Below, piece after piece: positions 57,996-64,000 of a stretch of DNA of 64,000 nucleotides. The notes beneath the pieces were generated by a model. The model was not told the DNA's origin. It ran no database searches and worked only from the letters and a program-made list of their open reading frames with translations. The stretch is from Acanthococcus lagerstroemiae. Taxonomy: Eukaryota > Arthropoda > Insecta > Hemiptera > Eriococcidae. The DNA is taken from positions 25,627,312 to 25,691,311 of the forward strand of contig CM063113.1 of the NCBI GenBank assembly GCA_031841125.1. The letters run 5' to 3'. A program made the translations under genes and the position numbers. Position 1 is the first letter of the stretch. Each line of letters opens with the position of its first letter.

Positions 57996-60900
57996 GGATC
58001 ATGGTTCTCTTCTGAACATCCTCGCCGATCTAACCTAACTACGAATCTAAGCTGAAAGTCTTGGTACTTCCGCGAGCGTTCGGTTTTGGCAGTTGGTTTC
58101 TCCAGTTCATCCAGAGCTGGCACTTCTGACTGACAGCACTTTGATCGCATTTCGCTATGCCTGCTCATACAGTCAGAACAATGCTCTAGCGCGTTTGTAT
58201 AAAAACAGAACAGATTTGAGATTTTTGGTATGCCAACAAAGATAGGGTGAAGCTGCCGAAGTCGTATCGGCGCCTAAATCGTACCACCCCCGTATCTCAC
58301 AGACTATCGGTAACTAGTGCTTCCCACCAGTGAAACTCGTCATTACAACGCAACTGACGAGTTCGGATGTAAAAACTTGGCCTATGAAACCCTTGGTGAA
58401 CTTTTTATCGTAACTTTTTTTTTTTAATATGATAGGTAGTAATAATAAAATTTCAACCACTACGTTAAGCAATTGCAAGAAAACAATTTCACTTATGTAA
58501 GTAACGTTTATTTCTTATAAAAGTATTTATATATAAGAGATGTAATTTTGTCTGTCTTTCGAGACACGAGGACTGATGAAAAAGTACATGGACAATTACC
58601 GTAGCGTCTCTTCTATTGTACATCGCGAGTTTATTAATAGTAGATATGAAAGTGGTGACCTCCCTCTCTGAAACGAGCATACGTTGAACCCCCTTTCATC
58701 AGTGGTTCCCAAATTATGGGCGTTTGAAAAAAGTTCCTCGACGGAGTGTTTCGATGCACAAAAAACATATAAAAATCAAAAAAAAAAAAAAAAAAGTATT
58801 TTCAAAGCGTACGAGGTAAATTTAACAAAACACCTGTATCCCCTTCGAAGTACTCCCCTTTCTGAACAATACTCTTCTTCCATCTTGTCCGCTTTCGGAA
58901 ACACTGGGCACATTCACTCGTGTGAATGTCGCGCATTGTGAATTGACTCCACTCTGTCGAAATGGTCTCCTTTCAAACACGTTTTTAGGCACGGGAAAAA
59001 CTAAAAATCGCACGGTGCGTGGTCAGGTGAGTAGGGCGGGTGTAGTACTAGCAGCATGTTATGTTGTGGTTTTGCGAAATTCCTTTATCATGAGGGAGCT
59101 CGAAATTCGACATGTTTTCGCGAGCACCGAAAAACTCCCGAGCGTCGAAAAAGTACATAAACACTCTCCCACTCAATCGCGCCTGTACTGAAGTGTATGA
59201 TACTTGGGTCGTCCATAGCTCGTTCGATAGAGGAAAAGGTTGTGCCTTTCCATCCCCATCTCACTGGACAACATATGTGAATTAGCAGCGACGCAGTGAT
59301 GAGATTGTCCATGTACTTTTTGATCAGACCTCACTTCATATTAACAGAAAAAAATTTGTCAACACTAACCTGGATGAGAGAAGATTGTTACCAAAAAGTG
59401 TGAGTTGCTCAAGTCATACCCTCAATTTTATTACAGATAAAGTTACGCCTTGTATGAGGAGGTGAGGATCAAAAGTGACATTATCCACCAGAATATGTTT
59501 TCAGGATCTGAGAAAAACGGCTGCATCCGAGTTGCGTCCAGAAGAGGACATAAAAAGGGGGGCGGGGCGACAACCGATTTGCGTCCGCGAAGAGTCACCG
59601 AAATGCGATTTCAGAAAGAGACTGCCTTGGGAATGCTAATGATGCGTCGTCATGAAACTGGTGATCTTACGCTCCTCGATTCCCTAAAACGTGTTTCTAT
59701 TAAATTCCTTCCTTGTCCCTTATAATACTGACATGTATTCATGACGGTGTAGATTAATTTGCTGACTTTTTTATGACGAGGCAAGTTCTTGTCGATTTTT
59801 GGAAGACTATGGACGCCAACCTACTCGTGGTGTCTTTTGGGAAACGTTGGTAGGCTTCGTAACTTGGACGCAAATCGACCATCATCCGGGACGCTATTCG
59901 CTAGTAGCGGGACGCATCTCAATTATTCTAGATGGACGCAATTTGGCTCAAAAAATGTAGATTGGAAGCAATTCGGAACCATGGAGGAATACTGATGGGA
60001 GTGTGCTAGGCGCGGCCTAGTGCAGTTTCTCCTGCTTATATGGTAGTCAGGTAACCCACAAAACGCACGTGACGAATATTTCGTATGTTCCGTGATGCGT
60101 ACACAGAAACTGCAGGGGCATGAATTTTGGATATGTCAGTTTCGACTCCAAATAGGCTAAAAAAAAGAAGCGAAGATCAGTCCCTGTCGTTTACAGTTTT
60201 GCTGGGTTCGGTGAAAACAACATTAATTTGTATTTTTGTGACACCCTGTGACACAAACGATGGTTATACGTGAGGGCGCATACAAAAAAGGACCATCAGC
60301 TGACCAAATATAAAATTTTACAGGAGAAGCGTTTGAAATTGAGAGTATATATATATTTTTGTAATTACCGTTCTATTACTTACCAACATTTCATCAGTGA
60401 AGGTCTTACACACGACCACACGCTCCCCTATTCTCTTGTCCATTCTTTTCGGAAAAAATGTCCAATGTTTTCTAAAAAATTCTAAATGTTTGATGTTCTC
60501 TGAAGAATATTTCATCGAAAAACTTTGAAAATTCTCCAATGATTTTCAAGGAATTCCATCGGAATTTTTGGAAGGATATTCTGATACTTTCCAGAGATGT
60601 GACTCTTTTCGGAAATTTTTAGAAAATATATCCTGATAAGTTGCCCACATTATAAGATTGGAGTTTCTCAGCGAGTATGGGCGTCGCTGAGGAGTGGTAG
60701 ACGAGTAATACTTTGCCCCGGTTTTTTGCGGGGGAGGGGGGAGGAGGTAGAAACTATTAAAATTATCTCCCCCCCCTCCCACCACATTCAATGGCTAATT
60801 ATTATATTTATACTTGCAGTTATAAAATATGTAAACGAATTAGTACCATGTGATACCGCAATTAGTATAACCGTACCATACGCTGAACTCGCAATACACA

Positions 60901-61770
60901 TACACAGGGTGTGTTTAACAAAGTCGAAATCTGAAAATAAATGACCTCCCCCTCCCCCATTTGCTATGAATGCGCTAAAATAATAAACTAAAATTAAATA
61001 TACTTCTTCTTCCATAATACTACATTTTCATTGGGAAAAAACTAATTTTATTGCATAAGGTAGATGAGTCCAATAAGGCCGGATCCCCGCCAATATAACG
61101 CCCAATGTACCGACTAAAACGTACAACAAAGTTGTTCCTTCATGATATGGCAACACTGTCCAATTGTTTTTATCAAGATATCAGTCCACTAGTGCGAGAT
61201 ATGCCGGTTGATGATTTTCCAATAACGTAAATAGTGCTCCGATATGTTTTTTGTGTAACTTGGAGGATTTACGAGTATTATGTTAGTCAAATGGAATTTA
61301 TCTACGAATCAAACATTGGGTAGTTGTTGTAGTGGTTGTTGGTTAACGATCGACTCCAGAAAAGTGAAATTTGAGCAATTTTGCACCGAGGTATGCGATA
61401 CTCACGAAAAACAGTGTTATGTAACCTAATAAAGCCCAACCTGGTAAGATCAATTTATTATAATTTCAGTTATAACTTACTCATGAATTTCTATTTGAAC
61501 CATGCTGAACTTTTTATTTATCGAATTTCAGGTCAGGCGTATTAGGTAGATATTATGTTAGGCCCAGCCTTCTTTGGTACGCTGGCAAAATCAAGTCTTG
61601 AAAAAGGGGTATTTTTATTAGAAGATCTGAGAAACGTGGAGCAGAATAGAAAAATTTCAAGCTAGCCAGTTTTTAAATATTTCAGTCGACGACTATAACA
61701 TAAACAAGGAAAAACATGAAATCACTTACATGAAAGTCTAGAGAGCCAAGATCTTAAATTAGGGCCTTAT
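57996..61770. other. Right-hand intergenic or intron-1 region, no gene recognised
   Basis: I looked on the minus strand for an anchor plus GPPxLPIxGN exon to complete the neighbouring P450 and did not see one. It contains a poly-A run near 58779-58795, the 45305-type repeat at 59455-59530 and the GGACGC cluster to 59960. The remaining short frames match no family I know. Confidence 0.45.
59455..59960. repeat. GGACGC/GCGTCC inverted-repeat region
   Basis: It begins with GAGGATCAAAAGTGACATTA and a CAGAATATGTTTTCAG match to 45490-45536. CCGAGTTGCGTCCAG and CCGATTTGCGTCCGCG on the left are opposed by TTGGACGCAAATCG and GATGGACGCAATTTGG on the right. Further GGGACGC motifs lie between. A decayed fold-back element is likely; boundaries are not resolved. 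Confidence 0.45.
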
Positions 61771-61773
61771 TGA

Positions 61774-63092
61774 GCTCACCTACCTTAATACGCGCGTCTA
61801 GTGATCTCCGTTGTGCAAAATTGGAGAGAAAAAAGTCAAAAATTGACATGAGACTTTTGTCACCTTTTTCGCCAAATCTTGACATAATTTCAACCCATCA
61901 GAGATAAGATAATGTTTTGTCAAAGTAATGTCAAAAACTGTACATAGTGTCAAAAATTGTACTTAATGTCAATTATTGACAAATTTAGTTGACACTACTT
62001 ATTGGCAAGCATTTTGCCATTTATTGGAACAATAATGATGTCAAATTGTGACCGTTTTTTTTTCTCCATAATTTGGAAATTTTCGGTAGTTCCACGTTCT
62101 GACAATTAAATGTCATACTTCAGAAAAATAAAATAAAATTTGCTTAAGTATTTTATTGGAGTATAATAAATGAAGACCAGAAAGCAATAGTTACAGTCTC
62201 AGTTAAAGGCTGACATGCTACTATTTTCGAAATTTTAAAAACATAAAAAAACATTTTTTGGAATATATTTACACCGTCTGTAAGCATAAGTAATATAAAA
62301 TAAAGTTATGTAAGACATAAATGAATTACATATATCAAATTTGAAAAGCATATCAATGAAAAATAAAATTGAATAAATTAAAATTAATAAGAGTACATAG
62401 TACCACTAACCATAAACCAAGAACTAATAAATTTTGATGTGGTAGGAGGATTCAAATTCCAATCTGATCATTGAATGACAAAATGTACGTTAACAATTGA
62501 GGTAGAATAATCAAAAACAACATCAGCAACAATGGCTGGAAATGAAATGTGTCCAAAAGTATACGACGAACCAAATACGAATTCGAAATACTATTTCCAA
62601 GGGAGTTCCCCTCTCCCAAGGAGAAATTCAATTTTGAGATTTGGGTTACTAATCTCGAACTAAGACCTCGAGAAGTTTCAGAGCTTTTTGGAACGATCGC
62701 TTTTGATTATCACAGATTTAATGACGATTCCCTGCGTCCCGAACTGATCACCATGGTATCTCAGGACCTTAAATTTCGAAGTATCCCCGGAAATGTAAAC
62801 TAACACGGGTACTGAGCCTTTGCGTGATTTTCACGTGTGGGCTATTCGCACAATTTAGATAATAAAAAGGGGGGAAGAAAAATAAATACAAATAAATTAA
62901 ATAAAAGGGATTGCTTTAGACCCAGAATTTTGATTAACCCAAAATATCGAAAATGAAGGGCATTTCTACTCCGTGCCATTTCTGGATCATACACCCGGGT
63001 AGAATGGGACATCGGCCCCTTGATAAGTACAAATCTTAAGGCAAGTACTCGCGAAAACTACCAAGAGGAAGCTCACCTACCTTAATACGCGC
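61774..63092. repeat. Pair of identical 22-bp direct repeats 1.3 kb apart
   Basis: CACCTACCTTAATACGCGC, with GCT before it, occurs at 61774-61795 and 63071-63092, same orientation, without change. Between them lie TTGACA/TGTCAA-type motifs (61835-61995) and AT-rich sequence without a recognised gene; a short frame at about 62549-62803 has no ATG of its own. The pair could border a decayed insertion. Confidence 0.5.
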
Positions 63093-63192
63093 AGTCGCGC
63101 ATGGTGATCATCACGTCTCACATGACTCACATATGAGCATGTCATACATGCGAAGACTCTTGTGAGCTGATATTTCGATTTATCATCATTAT

Positions 63193-63771
63193 CAGGGCTG
63201 CAATTTTTATGCACAAAATATAGTGAAATATGCGCATATTTTATGCCCTGAATTCAGTCTAAATAATATACCGAAAATATGCGCCAAAATGGTAAAATAT
63301 GCATAAATATGCAAATACAATATGGATATATCAGTTCAAAGGAAAAATTAAGTTGGATACACTGAAAAAATGTATTATCATATTTTAAAATGATCCAGCA
63401 AAGTATTTCCCTAAAATTTCAATCTTCTTTTAATGTAATTTATTGATGATTGATGAATGTGATGCGGGCAAGAGAAATAAGGTTATCTCACTTTCAAAAG
63501 AACATATTTTTCTAAAAGTTTTTCTACAAATTCATTAACCATTAAGTCTTCTCAATTTTTTTTTGAGTCGGACCTCATTCTCAGAATTAAAAAAATAACT
63601 TTTTGGGGAAGAAAATTGAAAAATAAGTAGAACTGGTGCAAAATATGCGAAATATGCAGGATGAAGTGCTGCTCATCTGACTCAGAATTCTCTAAATCGT
63701 GAAGATCTTTTGAAATTTATACCTATACGCCATAGATAGAGTTATATATTCGCATAAAAATTGCAGCCCTG
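63193..63771. mobile_element. hAT-type MITE with CAGGGCTGCAATTTTTATGC ends
   Basis: A 20-bp perfect terminal inverted repeat starts at 63193 (CAGGGCTGCAATTTTTATGC) and its complement ends at 63771. Flanks ATCATTAT and GTCATTAT match in 7 of 8 positions, the duplication length of hAT elements. The interior is rich in AAATATGC/GCATATTT motifs in both orientations. No coding capacity. Confidence 0.85.
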
Positions 63772-64000
63772 GTCATTATAATAGAATTTTCCAATCCTAA
63801 ATTCTTTGTTTTCTCTTTCAAGGTATAATTTGCTGATTCTTAAATTTTTAAATTACCATGACAGGAAAATAAATGACTTAAATGACTTAAATGCCTGTTA
63901 GACACTTTTATACAACATACTATACCCCTCCCTCCAAAAAATTCACCAACGCCGATGAATGTAGGTCAACACTACTGAAAAAAATTACCCCCCAAAAAAC
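63772..64000. other. Window end, nothing recognised
   Basis: AT-rich, with repeated AAATGACTTAAATG-like words near 63870. No feature could be supported before the window ends. Confidence 0.4.

Noticed and set aside
62549..62803. 84-codon forward frame
   Set aside because: It begins at a GTG rather than an ATG, matches no family I know, and is flanked by AT-rich repeats. Not enough to call a gene.

Overview
This window looks like a stretch of insect nuclear DNA. It is AT-rich, its genes are split by many GT-AG introns, and it is full of relics of DNA transposons and non-LTR retrotransposons. Its main content is a cluster of CYP4-clan cytochrome P450 genes. The style of the P450s and the repeats suggests a hemipteran, but I cannot name a species from sequence alone.

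Layout. 1-2.1 kb: broken R1/jockey-type retrotransposon. 2.2-7.6 kb: no gene seen, one fold-back repeat. 7.7-8.35 kb: remnant of a gene ending in a Cys-rich tail, possibly transposase-derived. 9.17-21.0 kb (+): a complete 12-exon P450 (504 aa), its introns holding four or more repeat insertions. 21.1-27.1 kb: repeats only. 27.1-36.9 kb (+): a second P450, open through the exons matching 3-12 of the first, but with no recognisable exons 1-2. Its introns hold a rearranged mariner, an RTE tail inside a large inverted repeat, and a tRNA-like SINE head. 37.1-37.5 kb: hAT-like MITE. 38.58-42.80 kb: a DNA transposon with terminal inverted repeats, a 4-bp target duplication, subterminal binding-site-like repeats and a three-exon transposase broken by one in-frame stop. 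43.2-46.2 kb: an element with GATAAA termini and opposed TTGCCCT arrays. 46.3-46.6 kb: hAT MITE. 47.35-48.5 kb (+): a P450 pseudogene of two 3' exons. 49.8-57.75 kb (-): a fourth P450, exons 2-12 present and open, exon 1 not found. 57.8-64 kb: repeats, including a hAT-like MITE at 63.2-63.8 kb.

How it fits together. Three P450 copies point right and one points left, meeting the pseudogene tail to tail. Exon lengths and intron phases are nearly identical between copies, so the cluster grew by duplication including introns, followed by inversion and decay. All are predicted ER-membrane monooxygenases (xenobiotic, hydrocarbon or fatty-acid oxidation; the substrate cannot be read from sequence). 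The rest is mostly mobile DNA, which accounts for the long introns.
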